DNA of 64,000 bases from Affinibrenneria salicis. GTDB taxonomy: Bacteria; Pseudomonadota; Gammaproteobacteria; Enterobacterales; Enterobacteriaceae. Location of the stretch: NCBI RefSeq assembly GCF_008710095.1, contig NZ_VYKJ01000001.1:744001-808000 (forward strand), written 5' to 3'. The position numbers were made by a program, and so were the translations under genes. The first letter of the stretch is position 1; every line of letters starts with the position of its first letter. This document shows positions 21,630 through 36,972 of the stretch, piece by piece. The notes under the pieces are model-generated. The model was not told the origin of the DNA, did no database searches, and worked only from the letters and a program-made list of their open reading frames with translations.

Positions 21630-21658
21630 CCGCCGATTTCCACTGTTTTGAGCCAGCT

Positions 21659-22600
21659 ATGGAGCTAATTCGCGGTATACACAATCTTCGGGCACGCCAT
21701 TATGGCTGTGTGCTCACTATTGGTAATTTCGACGGCGTTCATCGCGGGCATCAAATGCTGCTTGAGCGGCTAAAACAGGAGGGTCGCCAGCGCCGGCTGC
21801 CGGTGATGGTGATGATTTTTGAACCTCAGCCGCAGGAACTGTTTGCGATTGACGGCGCGCCGGCCCGCCTGACGCGTCTGCGCGACAAGGTCGACTACCT
21901 GGCGCAGGCCGGGGTGGATTACCTGCTGTGCGTGAGATTCGATCGCCATTTCGCCGCCAATAGCGCGCGGACCTTCGTCGATGATTTGCTGGTGGAAAAG
22001 CTGGGCGTGAAATTTCTGGTGGTGGGCGATGACTTCCGCTTTGGCGCTGGCCGCAAGGGCGATTTCCTGTTATTACAGGGAGCTGGCCTTCAGGCTGGCT
22101 TCGACGTGATCAGCACCGACTCTTTCTGCAATGCCGGTAAACGGGTGAGCAGCACGGCGGTGCGGGAAGCGCTGAGTCACGATGAGCTGCTGCTGGCGGA
22201 AAGCCTGCTGGGCCATCCTTATCGCATCTCCGGGCGGGTTATCCACGGCAACGAACTGGGCAGAACCCTCGGATTCCCGACGGCGAATATTTCGCTGAAA
22301 CGTCAGGTCTCTCCCGTGAACGGCGTCTATGCGGTCAGCGTATATGGCGCCGGAGCGGAGCCGCTGGCCGGCGTGGCTAATATCGGCTTTCGTCCGACCG
22401 TGAACGGCGATCGGCGTCAGCAGCTTGAAGTCCATTTACTGGATGTGTCCATGGATCTTTATGGACGTCATATTGAAGTCGTACTGCGTAAAAAATTGCG
22501 TAATGAACAGCGGTTTGCTTCGCTCGACGCACTGAAGCAGCAAATCGCCCTGGATGTGGTGACGGCCCGTGAGTTTTTTGGGTTAAAGACACCGGTTTAA
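21659..22600 (+). CDS. ribF: Bifunctional riboflavin kinase / FAD synthetase
   Basis: 313 residues, the E. coli length. The N-terminal adenylyltransferase domain carries the nucleotidyl-transferase motif [14 protein letters not shown] near residues 20-33 and [12 protein letters not shown] near 162-173. The C-terminal riboflavin kinase starts at about residue 185, with [11 protein letters not shown] near 201-211. It makes FMN and FAD from riboflavin. It is the first gene of a conserved operon, 35 bp before ileS. Confidence 0.97.
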   Translation: MELIRGIHNLRARHYGCVLTIGNFDGVHRGHQMLLERLKQEGRQRRLPVMVMIFEPQPQELFAIDGAPARLTRLRDKVDYLAQAGVDYLLCVRFDRHFAANSARTFVDDLLVEKLGVKFLVVGDDFRFGAGRKGDFLLLQGAGLQAGFDVISTDSFCNAGKRVSSTAVREALSHDELLLAESLLGHPYRISGRVIHGNELGRTLGFPTANISLKRQVSPVNGVYAVSVYGAGAEPLAGVANIGFRPTVNGDRRQQLEVHLLDVSMDLYGRHIEVVLRKKLRNEQRFASLDALKQQIALDVVTAREFFGLKTPV

Positions 22601-22635
22601 TTTCTTCTCTAGCCGAAAACGAAATCGAGAATCTA

Positions 22636-25464
22636 ATGAGTGACTATAAGACTACCCTGAATTTGCCGGAAACAGGGTTCCCGATGCGTGGCGATCTCGC
22701 CAGGCGCGAACCCGACATGCTGAAACGCTGGTATGAACAGGATCTGTACGGGATTATCCGTAACGCTAAGAAAGGTAAAAAAACCTTTATCCTGCACGAC
22801 GGCCCTCCGTATGCGAACGGCAACATTCACATTGGTCACTCGGTTAACAAAATTCTCAAAGATATTATTGTTAAGTCCAAAACGCTGGCCGGCTATGATT
22901 CGCCTTATGTGCCGGGCTGGGACTGCCACGGTTTGCCGATCGAGCTGAAAGTCGAACAGCTGGTGGGGAAACCGGGCGAGAAGGTCAGCGCCGCCGAATT
23001 TCGCGCCGAGTGCCGCAAATATGCGGCGGAACAGGTCGCCGGGCAGAAAAAGGATTTCATCCGTCTGGGAGTGCTGGGCGACTGGGATCGCCCCTATCTG
23101 ACGATGGATTTCAACACCGAAGCCAATATCATCCGGGCGCTGGGCAAAATCATCGATAACGGCCACCTGTTGAAGGGCGCCAAACCGGTTCACTGGTGCG
23201 TAGACTGTCGCTCGGCGCTGGCCGAGGCGGAAGTTGAATATTACGACAAGACCTCTCCGGCGATCGACGTGGCGTTTAACGCGGTCGATCGCGCCGCCGT
23301 GCTGGCGAAGTTCGGTTTAGCGCCGGACGCGGTTGACGGAGACGTGGCGTTGGTTATCTGGACCACCACGCCGTGGACCCTGCCGGCCAACCGGGCGATT
23401 GCGCTGAATGCGGAGTTTGATTACGTCCTGATTAAGGTGGACGGCAGAAACATCATCGTCGCCGATAGCCTGGCGGAGTCGGTGGCGCAGCGCATCGCCG
23501 GCGATGCCCGTGTTAGCGCGCTGAGCGACAATCGGTTGAAAGGGCGCGATCTGGAACTGCTGCGCTTCCGTCATCCGCTGCTGGATTTCGACGTGCCGGC
23601 GATTCTGGGCGAACACGTTACGCTCGATGCCGGTACCGGCGCGGTGCATACCGCCGGCGGCCACGGTCCGGACGACTATGTGATCAGTCAACAATACGGT
23701 CTGGAGATCGCCAACCCGGTCGGCCCGAACGGTTGCTATCTGTCCGGCACGCATCCGGATCTGGACGGTCTGTTCGTCTTCAAGGCGAACGACAAAATTG
23801 TCGAGATGCTGCGTGCCAGCGGCGCGTTGCTGCATGTGGAAAAGCTGCTGCACAGCTATCCGTGCTGCTGGCGGCATAAATCGCCGATCATTTTTCGCGC
23901 TACGCCGCAGTGGTTCGTCAGCATGGATCAAAAGGGGCTGCGCAAACAGTCGCTGGCGGAGATCAAAAGCGTGCAGTGGATCCCCGACTGGGGCCAGGCG
24001 CGGATTGAATCGATGGTCGCCAACCGCCCTGACTGGTGTATTTCCCGTCAGCGCACCTGGGGCGTGCCGATGTCGCTGTTCGTGCATAAAGAGACGGAAG
24101 AGCTGCATCCGCGTACCCACGAACTGATCGAAGAAGTCGCGAAACGCGTCGAACAGGACGGCATTCAGGCCTGGTGGGATCTGGATCCGGCCGATATCCT
24201 GGGCGCCGATGCGGCCGACTACGTGAAAGTGCCGGATACGCTGGACGTCTGGTTCGACTCCGGTTCCACTCATGCTTCGGTGGTGGATGTGCGTCCGGAG
24301 TTCGGCGGCCATTCCGCCGATATGTATCTGGAAGGTTCCGACCAGCATCGCGGCTGGTTCATGTCCTCGCTGATGATTTCCACCGCGATCAAAGGCAAGG
24401 CGCCGTACCGCCAGGTGCTGACTCACGGCTTTACCGTCGATGGCCAGGGACGGAAAATGTCCAAATCCATCGGCAATACCGTCAGCCCGCAGGACGTCAT
24501 GAATAAACTGGGCGCCGATATTCTGCGTCTGTGGATCGGTTCAACCGACTATTCCGGCGAGATTGCGGTATCGGATGAGATTCTGAAGCGTTCGGCCGAC
24601 GCCTATCGCCGTATCCGTAATACCGCCCGCTTCCTGTTGGCTAACCTGAACGGTTTCGATCCGAAGCGCGATATGGTGAAGCCGGAAGAGATGGTGGTGC
24701 TGGATCGCTGGGCGGTCGGCTGCGCCCGGGCGGCGCAGGAAGAGATCGTTCAGGCATACGACAGCTATGATTTCCACCGCGTGGTGCAGCGTCTGATGCA
24801 GTTCTGCTCGATCGAGATGGGGTCGTTCTACCTTGATATCATCAAGGACCGTCAGTATACCGCGAAGAGCGACAGCATCGCGCGCCGCAGCTGCCAGACC
24901 GCGCTGTACCATATCGCCGAGGCGTTGGTGCGCTGGATGGCGCCGATCCTTTCCTTTACCGCGGACGAAATCTGGGCGTATCTGCCGGGCGAGCGCGCGC
25001 AGTATGTGTTTACCGAAGAGTGGTATGACGGTCTGTTCGGGCTGGACGACGGCGAAACAATGAACGACGCCTTCTGGGCCGAGGTGCTGAAAGTGCGCGC
25101 CGAGGTGAACCGGGTGATCGAGCAGGCGCGTAACGACAAGCGTATCGGCGGCTCGCTGGAAGCGGCGGTCACGCTGTATGCCGACGACGCGCTGGCCGGC
25201 AAACTGCGCAGCCTGCAGCCGGAACTGCATTTCGCGTTGCTGACGTCGAAAGCCGTGGTGGCGGCGTATGCCGCGGCGGGCGACGACGCACAGCAAAGTG
25301 AACTTGCCGGTTTGAAAATTGCCTTAAGCAAGGCGGAAGGGCACAAGTGCCCGCGCTGCTGGCATTATGAAACCGATATTGGTACGGACACCAGTCATCC
25401 TGAAGTCTGCGGCCGCTGCGCGACGAACGTCGGCGGACGCGGTGAAGAGCGTAAGTTTGTCTGA
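22636..25464 (+). CDS. ileS: Isoleucyl-tRNA synthetase
   Basis: 942 residues (938 in E. coli). It is a class I synthetase: the HIGH motif lies in [14 protein letters not shown] near residues 56-69 and KMSKS in [10 protein letters not shown] near 603-612. The CP1 editing domain lies between them. A C-terminal zinc ribbon (CPRCWHYE...CGRC, from about 904) is present. It charges tRNA-Ile and hydrolyses mischarged Val-tRNA-Ile. Its stop codon overlaps the lspA start by one base (TGATG). Confidence 0.98.
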   Translation: MSDYKTTLNLPETGFPMRGDLARREPDMLKRWYEQDLYGIIRNAKKGKKTFILHDGPPYANGNIHIGHSVNKILKDIIVKSKTLAGYDSPYVPGWDCHGLPIELKVEQLVGKPGEKVSAAEFRAECRKYAAEQVAGQKKDFIRLGVLGDWDRPYLTMDFNTEANIIRALGKIIDNGHLLKGAKPVHWCVDCRSALAEAEVEYYDKTSPAIDVAFNAVDRAAVLAKFGLAPDAVDGDVALVIWTTTPWTLPANRAIALNAEFDYVLIKVDGRNIIVADSLAESVAQRIAGDARVSALSDNRLKGRDLELLRFRHPLLDFDVPAILGEHVTLDAGTGAVHTAGGHGPDDYVISQQYGLEIANPVGPNGCYLSGTHPDLDGLFVFKANDKIVEMLRASGALLHVEKLLHSYPCCWRHKSPIIFRATPQWFVSMDQKGLRKQSLAEIKSVQWIPDWGQARIESMVANRPDWCISRQRTWGVPMSLFVHKETEELHPRTHELIEEVAKRVEQDGIQAWWDLDPADILGADAADYVKVPDTLDVWFDSGSTHASVVDVRPEFGGHSADMYLEGSDQHRGWFMSSLMISTAIKGKAPYRQVLTHGFTVDGQGRKMSKSIGNTVSPQDVMNKLGADILRLWIGSTDYSGEIAVSDEILKRSADAYRRIRNTARFLLANLNGFDPKRDMVKPEEMVVLDRWAVGCARAAQEEIVQAYDSYDFHRVVQRLMQFCSIEMGSFYLDIIKDRQYTAKSDSIARRSCQTALYHIAEALVRWMAPILSFTADEIWAYLPGERAQYVFTEEWYDGLFGLDDGETMNDAFWAEVLKVRAEVNRVIEQARNDKRIGGSLEAAVTLYADDALAGKLRSLQPELHFALLTSKAVVAAYAAAGDDAQQSELAGLKIALSKAEGHKCPRCWHYETDIGTDTSHPEVCGRCATNVGGRGEERKFV

Positions 25465-25973
25465 TGAGTAAATCGATCTGTTCGAGCGGATTGCGCTGGC
25501 TGTGGCTAGCGCTGGTGGTGGTGCTGGCCGATCTTGGCAGTAAACTGGGGATCCTGAGCCACCTGCAGCTGGGCGAAACCCGGCCGCTGGCGCCTTTTCT
25601 GAATCTGCACTATGCGCGCAACTACGGCGCCGCCTTCAGCTTCCTGGCCGATCACGGCGGCTGGCAGCGCTGGTTCTTCGCCGGTATCGCCGTGGCTATC
25701 GTGATCGCGCTGCTGGTGATGATGTTTCGCAGCCGGGCGCAGCAAAAGCTGAATAATATCGCTTATGCGCTGATTATCGGCGGCGCGCTGGGTAACCTGT
25801 TCGATCGCCTGTGGCACGGTTTTGTGGTTGATTTCATCGACTTCTACGTCGGGGACTGGCATTTCGCCACCTTCAACCTGGCCGACAGCGCGATCTGTAT
25901 TGGCGCGGCGCTGGTGGTGCTGGAAGGCTTTTTAACGCCTTCAGCGTCGGCCGGCTCGCAACAGAAAGGGTAA
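25464..25973 (+). CDS. lspA: Prolipoprotein signal peptidase (SPase II)
   Basis: 169 residues with four membrane segments. The conserved blocks NYGAAFSFL (near residue 52), [10 protein letters not shown] and [10 protein letters not shown] (near residues 112-128) include the two catalytic aspartates of this aspartyl protease family. It cleaves signal peptides of lipoproteins after diacylglyceryl modification. Translation is probably coupled to ileS by the 1-base overlap. Confidence 0.97.
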   Translation: MSKSICSSGLRWLWLALVVVLADLGSKLGILSHLQLGETRPLAPFLNLHYARNYGAAFSFLADHGGWQRWFFAGIAVAIVIALLVMMFRSRAQQKLNNIAYALIIGGALGNLFDRLWHGFVVDFIDFYVGDWHFATFNLADSAICIGAALVVLEGFLTPSASAGSQQKG

Positions 25974-25976
25974 ACC

Positions 25977-26447
25977 ATGTCGGAAAGGGTACAGTCTGAC
26001 AGCGCCGTTCTGGTGCATTTTACCCTGACGCTGGCGGACGGTTCGACCGCCGAGTCCTCGCTAGAGCGCGGCAAACCGGTGCTGTTTCGCCTCGGCGACG
26101 GTAGCCTGTCGCCGGCGCTGGAGCGGCAGTTGCTGGGGCTGAGTCGTGGGGATCGCAGGCAGTTTACTCTCGAACCGGAAGCGGCCTTCGGCCCGGTGAA
26201 CCCGGATTTGATCCAGTTTTTCTTACGGCGCGACTTTTCCCGTACCGGGGTGCCGGATGTCGGCACCATCATGGTGTTCAGCGGCGCAGCCGGCCATGAA
26301 ATGCCGGGCGTTATCCGCGCGGTGGAGCAAGAGTCCGTTACGGTGGATTTTAATCATCCGCTCGCCGGACAGACGGTGACCTTTAATCTGGAAGTGCTGG
26401 ATATTGATCCGCAGCAGGAGGAACAACATGCAAATCTTGCTGGCTAA
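25977..26447 (+). CDS. fkpB: FKBP-type peptidyl-prolyl isomerase
   Basis: 156 residues (149 in E. coli FkpB, also called SlpA). It has a SlyD-like FKBP fold: [16 protein letters not shown] at the start of the domain and an inserted IF domain around [18 protein letters not shown]. It lacks the His-rich metal-binding tail of SlyD. It overlaps the start of ispH by 20 bases, as part of a compact operon. Confidence 0.95.
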   Translation: MSERVQSDSAVLVHFTLTLADGSTAESSLERGKPVLFRLGDGSLSPALERQLLGLSRGDRRQFTLEPEAAFGPVNPDLIQFFLRRDFSRTGVPDVGTIMVFSGAAGHEMPGVIRAVEQESVTVDFNHPLAGQTVTFNLEVLDIDPQQEEQHANLAG

Positions 26448-27378
26448 CCCGCGCGGGTTTTGTGCGGGCGTCGACCGGGCGATAAGCATTGTCGAGCGCG
26501 CGCTGGAAATTTACGGCACGCCGATTTATGTCCGGCACGAAGTGGTGCACAACCGCTATGTCGTAGACGGGCTGCGCAACCGGGGCGCGATTTTTATCGA
26601 GGAAATCGGCGAAGTGCCGGATGGCTCGATTCTGATTTTCTCCGCCCACGGGGTGTCTCAGGCGGTGCGGGCCGAGGCGAAAAGCCGCGACCTGACGGTA
26701 TTCGACGCTACCTGCCCGCTGGTGACTAAAGTGCATATGGAAGTGGCGCGCGCCAGTCGTAAAGGCACCGAGGCGATCCTGATCGGCCATGCCGGTCACC
26801 CCGAGGTGGAAGGCACCATGGGGCAGTACAGCAACCCGGCCGGCGGCATGTACCTGGTCGAAGCGCCGGAAGATGTCTGGCAGCTGCAGGTCAAGAATGA
26901 AAATAACCTGTGCTTCATGACGCAGACGACGCTGTCGGTTGACGATACCTATGCGGTGATCGATGCGCTGCGCGCGCGTTTCCCGAATATCGTCGGGCCG
27001 CGCAAGGATGATATCTGTTACGCCACCACCAATCGCCAGGAAGCGGTGCGCTATCTGGCCGACAGCGCGGATGTGGTGTTGGTGGTGGGCTCGAAAAACT
27101 CGTCAAACTCCAACCGGCTGGCTGAACTGGCTCAGCGCGCCGGCAAGCCGGCTTATCTGATCGATGCCGCTACGGACATTCAGGAAAGCTGGGTGAACGG
27201 CGTGACGCGCGTCGGCGTCACCGCCGGCGCCTCGGCGCCGGATATTCTGGTGCGGCAGGTGATCGATCGGCTGAAATCGCTCGGCGGCAAGGTTGCTTTT
27301 GAACTGGAAGGGCGTGAAGAGAATATCGTTTTTGAAGTGCCCAAAGAGCTGCGGGTCGAGGTCAGGCAGGTCGATTAA
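26428..27378 (+). CDS. ispH: 4-hydroxy-3-methylbut-2-enyl diphosphate reductase
   Basis: 316 residues, identical in length to E. coli IspH, taking the ATG at 26428 behind GGAGGAAC. An ATA eight codons earlier only extends the frame. Iron-sulfur cysteines are visible at [12 protein letters not shown] (Cys12), [11 protein letters not shown] (about Cys96) and KNSSNSNRL with the preceding [10 protein letters not shown] (about Cys197). It carries out the last step of the MEP isoprenoid pathway, forming IPP and DMAPP. rihC, which follows in E. coli, is absent. Confidence 0.97.
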   Translation: MQILLANPRGFCAGVDRAISIVERALEIYGTPIYVRHEVVHNRYVVDGLRNRGAIFIEEIGEVPDGSILIFSAHGVSQAVRAEAKSRDLTVFDATCPLVTKVHMEVARASRKGTEAILIGHAGHPEVEGTMGQYSNPAGGMYLVEAPEDVWQLQVKNENNLCFMTQTTLSVDDTYAVIDALRARFPNIVGPRKDDICYATTNRQEAVRYLADSADVVLVVGSKNSSNSNRLAELAQRAGKPAYLIDAATDIQESWVNGVTRVGVTAGASAPDILVRQVIDRLKSLGGKVAFELEGREENIVFEVPKELRVEVRQVD

Positions 27379-27619
27379 CTCGTCTTCAGGCGGCATCGCC
27401 GGGCGCGTCGTGTTCTCCGTCGCCGGGTGTTGCGCCGACCGATGCGGCGCCCAAAGTGCATGTTTATGCGTTCTGGCGCCGTTATCCCTTTCGTTTCCCC
27501 GTCAGACGCGGGAATGGCGTGACGACGCGAGAGTTTTTACTGATTTTTCCACCGTCTTTCTGTCATAATTTTCTCATCATGTTATTGGTCCTCGGGTTAT
27601 GCGTCGCTGCGTGCGTTAA

Positions 27620-28486
<867 letters not shown>

Positions 28487-28515
28487 TATTTTATAAAAAT
28501 GTAACAAATTGATTT

Positions 28516-28541
28516 ATGGCGGTATGTTCCGCCATTTTTTT
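28516..28541 (+). terminator. Rho-independent terminator of dapB
   Basis: ATGGCGG/CCGCCAT, a 7-bp stem with a 6-base loop and a T7 tail, 30 bp after the dapB stop. Confidence 0.92.
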
Positions 28542-28922
28542 AATTTATCCGCTAATGGAGGCGGTTTTTATCAGGTTTTTCCTTTCTTCGTATTTTTTGT
28601 GGGATTTAATGCCTGTACGGCGACTGAGGCGGGAAAGACGGGGCCTATTGCTGAAATAATATTCTTTTATTATTTTCCCGGCCCTGCAACCGTTTTCTTC
28701 TCTAAGTTGATGCGACTTTTTGCTGTAATAAGCGAAGATTCTTTATCAGAGGCATAAAAGAACAGTAAAAACTCCGTCTGGTGTAGACAAAATCACTGGC
28801 CATCATTAAAATGCGCCCAATTTGCCAAAAATTTACCGCGCCGGTGATTTTTGCGTTGATTTTGATGCTGCAATCTGAATTAATATGCAAATAATATGAT
28901 TTATTATTCCCTGGAGGATGTT
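28542..28922 (+). promoter_or_regulatory. carAB upstream regulatory region
   Basis: 380 bases, AT-rich, without a gene. In E. coli this interval carries the pyrimidine-controlled P1 and arginine-controlled P2 promoters of carAB. Here the promoter-proximal end is recognisable by its ARG boxes (28874-28912). I could not place the P1 elements or the IHF, PepA and PurR sites with confidence. Confidence 0.5.
28874..28912 (+). promoter_or_regulatory. Tandem ARG boxes before carA
   Basis: Two adjacent 18-bp ARG-like half-operators: TCTGAATTAATATGCAAA (28874-28891) and TATGATTTATTATTCCCT (28895-28912), spaced by 3 bp as in ArgR operators. The first matches the WNTGAATWWWWATTCANW consensus well in its left arm; the second is weaker. 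They end next to the GGAGG ribosome site of carA. ArgR with arginine would repress transcription here. Confidence 0.65.
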
Positions 28923-30071
28923 TTGATTAAGTCAGCGCTATTGGTTCTGGAAGACGGAACCCAGTTTCACGGTCGGGCCATCGGGGCAGAGGGAACGGCA
29001 GTGGGGGAAGTGGTCTTCAATACGTCAATAACCGGTTATCAAGAAATCCTTACTGATCCATCCTATTCCCGCCAGATTGTCACTCTCACTTATCCCCATA
29101 TCGGTAATGTCGGCACCAACGCCAGCGATGAAGAATCTTCCGCCATACAGGCTCAGGGTCTGGTTATTCGCGACCTTCCGCCGATCGCCAGCAACTATCG
29201 CAGCGAAGAGGGCCTGTCCGACTACCTTAAACGCAACAATATTGTCGCCATTGCCGATATCGATACCCGCAAGCTGACGCGTCTGCTGCGCGAGAAGGGC
29301 GCGCAAAACGGCTGCATTATCGCCGGCGACGCGCCGGACGCCGCGCAGGCGCTGGAAAAGGCCAAAGCCTTTCCGGGCCTGAAGGGGATGGATCTGGCGA
29401 AAGAGGTGAGCACCGCCGAGCGCTATAGCTGGCTGCAGGGCAGCTGGACGCTGAGCGGCGATTTGCCGGCGCCGAAGCAGGAAAGCGAGCTGCCGTACCA
29501 CGTCGTCGCCTACGACTACGGCGCGAAACGCAATATTCTGCGCATGCTGGTCGACCGCGGCTGCCGACTGACGGTGGTTCCGGCGCAGACGAGCGCTGAA
29601 GACGTGCTGGCGCTGAACCCGGACGGCGTCTTCCTGTCCAACGGCCCCGGCGACCCGCAACCGTGCGACTATGCCATCAAAGCGATTCAGACGCTGCTGG
29701 AAACCGATATTCCGGTGTTTGGCATCTGTCTGGGGCATCAGTTGCTGGGTCTGGCCAGCGGCGCGAAAACGATCAAAATGAAATTCGGCCACCACGGCGG
29801 CAACCATCCGGTACGCGATCTGGATGCCGGCCGCGTGATGATCACCGCCCAGAACCACGGTTTCGCCGTGGATGAGAGCACGCTGCCCGCGACGCTGCGC
29901 GTTACGCACAAGTCTCTGTTCGATGGCTCGCTGCAGGGCATCCACCGCACCGATAAACCCGCCTTCAGCTTCCAGGGCCACCCGGAGGCCAGTCCCGGCC
30001 CGCACGACGCGGCGCCGTTGTTCGATCACTTTATCGAACTGATTCAGACTTACCGTGCTAACCGTAAATAA
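28923..30071 (+). CDS. carA: Carbamoyl-phosphate synthase, small (glutaminase) subunit
   Basis: 382 residues when started at the TTG at 28923, exactly the E. coli length; E. coli carA also starts with TTG. An in-frame upstream ATG at 28896 is rejected because it falls inside the ARG-box region and a GGAGG sits correctly before the TTG. The class I glutamine amidotransferase triad is visible: the nucleophile Cys in [12 protein letters not shown] (about residue 269) and the C-terminal His and Glu in [11 protein letters not shown]. It supplies ammonia to CarB. carB starts 14 bp later. Confidence 0.97.
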   Translation: MIKSALLVLEDGTQFHGRAIGAEGTAVGEVVFNTSITGYQEILTDPSYSRQIVTLTYPHIGNVGTNASDEESSAIQAQGLVIRDLPPIASNYRSEEGLSDYLKRNNIVAIADIDTRKLTRLLREKGAQNGCIIAGDAPDAAQALEKAKAFPGLKGMDLAKEVSTAERYSWLQGSWTLSGDLPAPKQESELPYHVVAYDYGAKRNILRMLVDRGCRLTVVPAQTSAEDVLALNPDGVFLSNGPGDPQPCDYAIKAIQTLLETDIPVFGICLGHQLLGLASGAKTIKMKFGHHGGNHPVRDLDAGRVMITAQNHGFAVDESTLPATLRVTHKSLFDGSLQGIHRTDKPAFSFQGHPEASPGPHDAAPLFDHFIELIQTYRANRK

Positions 30072-30085
30072 TCAGGAGCAGAACC

Positions 30086-33310
<3,225 letters not shown>

Positions 33311-33338
33311 CCCTCGGTAAACCACTGGCGTCACCCCA

Positions 33339-33376
33339 CGAGCCGTTCAGCGAATACTGCTGAGCGGCTCGCGTTT
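33339..33376 (+). terminator. Terminator of carAB
   Basis: CGAGCCGTTCAGC/GCTGAGCGGCTCG is a 13-bp stem with one wobble and a 7-base loop. It is followed only by CGTTTAT, so the U tract is short, but stem stability and position (28 bp after the carB stop) support termination. Confidence 0.7.
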
Positions 33377-33532
33377 ATCTGGATTATTCATCGATAAAAC
33401 CCTCTTTATTCCAGCATAAAAAACCAATTAGCCTGAAAAAAACTGCTCCGGCGTCTACGCTTACCTTACTGATTACCGCTCGGCGGATGAATGATTTTCA
33501 TCCGTTCAACATTCATTTTTCTGGAGGTGAGT

Positions 33533-34456
33533 ATGGGTTCAACGGTAAAGAAAGGGCCGTCTTGCACGCCGGCGTCGAATGGAAAAAATCCGCTGGAGGC
33601 TTATCCTCGGCCGCCCTTCGTCAGTCAGCCGCAGACGCCGCCGGGGCTGGCCAGCAAGATGCAGCCGCTGCCGGATCACGGCGAGCAAAGCTATCGGGGC
33701 AGCGGCCGGCTGACCGGGCGTAAGGCGTTGATCACCGGCGGCGATTCCGGCATTGGCCGGGCGGTGGCGATCGCCTATGCCCGGGAGGGCGCCGACGTGG
33801 CGATTAATTATCTGCCGGAAGAGGAGTCCGATGCGCAGGAAGTGCTGACGTTGATCCGCGCCGAGGGCCGTAACGCGGTGGCGATCCCCGGCGATATTCG
33901 CGAGGAAGCGTTTTGCCGGCAGCTGGTGAGCGAGGCGGTGAAACAACTGGGCGGACTGGATATTCTGGTCAATAACGCCGGGCGCCAGCAGTTTACCGAG
34001 TCGATCGCCGAACTGACGACGGAGGCGTTCGACGCCACGTTCCGCACTAACGTTTACGCGCCGTTCTGGATCAGCAAGGCGGCGTTGCCGCACATGCAAC
34101 CCGGCGCGACGATCATTAACAGCTCCTCGGTACAGGCCTTTAATCCCAGCGCCATTTTGCTGGATTATGCCCAGACGAAAGCCTGCAACGTGGCGTTCAC
34201 CAAAGCGCTGGCTAAACAGGTGGCCGGCCAGGGTATTCGGGTCAATGCGGTAGCGCCGGGGCCGTACTGGACGCCGCTGCAGTCGAGCGGCGGTCAGCCG
34301 ATGGACGCGGTGCAGCAATTCGCCGCCAGTTCGCCGATGGGACGGCCGGGACAACCGGTGGAGATCGCGCCGCTGTACGTTACCCTGGCGTCGGCCGAGA
34401 GCAGTTACGCTTCAGGCCAGGTGTGGTGCGCCGATGGCGGCACCGGCACGCTATAG
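33533..34456 (+). CDS. Short-chain dehydrogenase/reductase, YghA-like
   Basis: 307 residues from the ATG at 33533 behind CTGGAGGTGAGT. It has a long N-terminal extension of about 55 residues, typical of the YghA/stress SDR group. The cofactor motif TGGDSGIGRAVAIAYA lies near residues 64-79, followed by NNAGRQ and the catalytic Ser with Tyr-x-x-x-Lys in YAQTKACN. It probably reduces an aldehyde or ketone with NAD(P)H; the substrate is unknown. The sequence shows no operon partner. Confidence 0.85.
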   Translation: MGSTVKKGPSCTPASNGKNPLEAYPRPPFVSQPQTPPGLASKMQPLPDHGEQSYRGSGRLTGRKALITGGDSGIGRAVAIAYAREGADVAINYLPEEESDAQEVLTLIRAEGRNAVAIPGDIREEAFCRQLVSEAVKQLGGLDILVNNAGRQQFTESIAELTTEAFDATFRTNVYAPFWISKAALPHMQPGATIINSSSVQAFNPSAILLDYAQTKACNVAFTKALAKQVAGQGIRVNAVAPGPYWTPLQSSGGQPMDAVQQFAASSPMGRPGQPVEIAPLYVTLASAESSYASGQVWCADGGTGTL

Positions 34457-34861
34457 CCGCTCCTGAGGCCGCGATAATCTAATTCGCCATGTCTTTGCCG
34501 CGTCGGTCTCTTCCGCCGCAGTCGTTTAGCGGCGGAAATGGCGCGGCTTTCCTCCCGGCCCGGGAGCCTTCCCGGGCCTTGTCGTCGGACCAATCCTGCC
34601 CCGCCATAATCGGCGCTCCGGCGGCGCAAGAAAGGCGTATAATAACGGCGCTAAACTTATTTCTTTCTGCTCATCTTGGTTATTTGCCGGCAATATGTTA
34701 ACAAGTGTCCTTCCATTATTTATGGTTATATCCGTCATCTTGCCGGTAGCAGGCGCGTTGGCTGCGCTCAATGATAGTGAGGCGGGATTCGCATACAGGC
34801 GCCTGCCGACAGCGTACTATCCGCCGGGTATATTTTTTCGGGCTGGGGGCAGTAAATTTAC
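34457..34861. other. Intergenic region with a possible dispersed repeat
   Basis: 405 bases without a gene. Positions 34726-34769 resemble a dispersed intergenic repeat also seen near 45018 and 56449 (see findings). The yjjP promoter should lie in its last 100 bases but is not obvious. Confidence 0.5.
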
Positions 34862-35638
34862 ATGATCGATGCAGAAACATCGCAGCGGGAAATTACCCGC
34901 TTGTGTATTCAGTGCGCGCTATTGCTGTTGCAGCACGGCGCGGAAAGTACGGTAGTGGAACAGCTGTCTTCCCGGCTGGGCGTCGCTCTCGGGGTGGACA
35001 GCGTCGAAAGCTCCATCTCCGCCAACGCGATTGTGTTGACGACCATTATGCACGGACATTGCCTGACGTCGACGCGTAAGAATGTGGATCGCGGTATCAA
35101 TATGCACGTGGTCACGGAAGTGCAGCATGTGGTGATTATGGCGGAGCATCGCCTGCTGGACGTGGTCGACGTGGAAAAGCGTTTCAGCCATATTCGTCCG
35201 CTGCGCTATCCGCGCTGGCTGGTGGTCACCACCGTCGGGTTATCGTGCGGCTGTTTTAGTCGGCTGAACGGCGGCGGCTGGGATGCTTTTCTGGTCGCGC
35301 TGCTCGCCAGCGGGCTGGCGATGTATGTGCGCCAGCTCCTGACCGCCCGGCATCTCAATCCGATGATTAACTTCTGCATCACCGCCTTCGTCGCGACCTC
35401 CGCATCCGGACTGCTGATGCGTCTGCCCGTGCTGCAGCATTCGTCCACGGTGGCGATGGCGGCCAGCGTGCTGCTGCTGGTGCCGGGCTTTCCGCTGATC
35501 AACGCGATCGCGGATATGTTTAAGGGACATGTGAATACCGGGCTGGCGCGCTGGGCGATGGCCAGCCTGCTGACGCTGTCGACCTGTATCGGCGTGGTAT
35601 CCGCGATGGCGTTATGGGGGTTGCACGGATGGTCTTAG
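34862..35638 (+). CDS. yjjP: ThrE-family exporter subunit YjjP
   Basis: 258 residues. The N-terminal soluble domain (about 1-110, with [16 protein letters not shown] and SANAIVLTT) and five hydrophobic segments match the DUF1212 half of the ThrE threonine/serine exporter family. In E. coli YjjP and YjjB together have been linked to succinate export. It overlaps yjjB by 10 bases, so the two subunits are probably translationally coupled. In E. coli this pair lies elsewhere on the chromosome. Confidence 0.9.
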   Translation: MIDAETSQREITRLCIQCALLLLQHGAESTVVEQLSSRLGVALGVDSVESSISANAIVLTTIMHGHCLTSTRKNVDRGINMHVVTEVQHVVIMAEHRLLDVVDVEKRFSHIRPLRYPRWLVVTTVGLSCGCFSRLNGGGWDAFLVALLASGLAMYVRQLLTARHLNPMINFCITAFVATSASGLLMRLPVLQHSSTVAMAASVLLLVPGFPLINAIADMFKGHVNTGLARWAMASLLTLSTCIGVVSAMALWGLHGWS

Positions 35639-36099
35639 CGTTGATGTGGGCATTAATTCAGGATATGGCGCTGGCGGCGGTTCCCGCGCTTGGTTTCGCC
35701 ATGGTGTTTAATGTGCCGGTGCGCGCGCTGCACTACTGCGCGCTGCTCGGCGCGCTGGGACACGGCGCGCGTTTTCTGCTGATCCATTTTGGCTTGCATA
35801 TCGAATGGGCCTCGTTCCTGGCCTCGATCATGATCGGCATCATCGGCATCCGCTGGTCGCGCTGGCTGCTGGCGCACCCGAAGGTGTTTACGGTGGCGGC
35901 GGTGATCCCGATGTTTCCGGGGATTTCGGCCTATACGGCGATGATTTCCGTTGTGCAGCTGTCTCATCAGGGTTATAGCGAGGCGCTGATGCAGACGCTG
36001 ATCACTCATTTTCTCAAAGCCAGTTTTATCGTCGGCGCGCTTTCCATCGGGCTGTCGCTGCCGGGGATTTGGCTGTACCGCAAGCGGCCCGGGGTGTAG
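35629..36099 (+). CDS. yjjB: ThrE-family exporter subunit YjjB
   Basis: 156 residues from the ATG at 35629, starting [20 protein letters not shown]. It has four to five membrane segments, with the conserved [17 protein letters not shown] block (DUF3815 half of ThrE). It acts with YjjP in the inner membrane as a dicarboxylate or amino-acid exporter. The coding ends overlap, a strong sign of complex formation. Confidence 0.9.
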   Translation: MVLALMWALIQDMALAAVPALGFAMVFNVPVRALHYCALLGALGHGARFLLIHFGLHIEWASFLASIMIGIIGIRWSRWLLAHPKVFTVAAVIPMFPGISAYTAMISVVQLSHQGYSEALMQTLITHFLKASFIVGALSIGLSLPGIWLYRKRPGV

Positions 36100-36205
36100 C
36101 CGGTCGGAGCACTCTTATATTATTCGCCGCGCCGGGTAACGTTATCGACGAGTGCGCGGCCTTTCCGTATAGTGGCACCAATTTTATCGCCTGTAGGGTT
36201 TTACC

Positions 36206-36688
36206 ATGGTTATTAGTTTGATTGCCGCACTGGCAGTAGATCGCGTAATCGGTATGGAAAACGCCATGCCGTGGCATTTGCCGGCCGATTTGGCGTGGTT
36301 TAAGCGCAACACCCTCAAAAAGCCCATCATTATGGGGCGTAACACGTTCGAGTCCATCGGGCAGCCGCTGCCCGGCCGGCTCAATATTGTTCTGAGCCGC
36401 CGCCCGGGCGACGACCCGCGCGTGACATGGGTAACCTCACTGGAGCAGGCGTTAAGCGCCGCGGGCGAGGTCGAGGAAGTGATGGTGATCGGCGGAGGCA
36501 ATGTCTATAAACAGCTGTTGCCGCAGGCGCAGCGGCTCTATTTGACCCATATCGATGCGGAAGTCGAGGGCGATACCCATTTCCCGGACTATGAGCCGGA
36601 CGAATGGCAGATGACGTTCAGCGAATTCCATGACGCCGACGAAAACAATAGTCACAGCTACTGCTTTGAAATCCTCGAACGCCGTTAA
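36206..36688 (+). CDS. folA: Dihydrofolate reductase
   Basis: 160 residues (159 in E. coli). It starts [21 protein letters not shown], with the catalytic acid Asp27 in [11 protein letters not shown] and the NADPH motif [18 protein letters not shown]. It reduces dihydrofolate to tetrahydrofolate and is the target of trimethoprim. kefFC, its neighbours in E. coli, are absent; yjjPB takes that side. It is convergent with apaH. Confidence 0.98.
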   Translation: MVISLIAALAVDRVIGMENAMPWHLPADLAWFKRNTLKKPIIMGRNTFESIGQPLPGRLNIVLSRRPGDDPRVTWVTSLEQALSAAGEVEEVMVIGGGNVYKQLLPQAQRLYLTHIDAEVEGDTHFPDYEPDEWQMTFSEFHDADENNSHSYCFEILERR

Positions 36689-36972
36689 TTCGCTACGGGC
36701 TCAACGGGCGCGCTAATTCTCTTTTTCTTACGGCGCCCGCTCTCCTTATATCTGCTCCGCCGTTGACACACGACAGTCATACTGGCCGCGTATGGTTGGA
36801 AAAAACAGCCAGTGGACGTGGACATGAAAACAACATCGGGATTGAATCAGGACAGACTGCGCGATCCGGCGCGCGCGGCGTCAACCGGCAGCGCGCCTGT
36901 ATTATCGGGAATTTTAGGCGGCGGAATCTGGCTGCCCGTCGTCAGCAACGGGCAGCGCCGTAACGGCGGCGC

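Noticed and set aside
28509..28757. 82-codon hydrophobic reading frame after dapB
   Set aside because: It begins inside the dapB terminator and covers the carAB control region; there is no ribosome site and no family resemblance.
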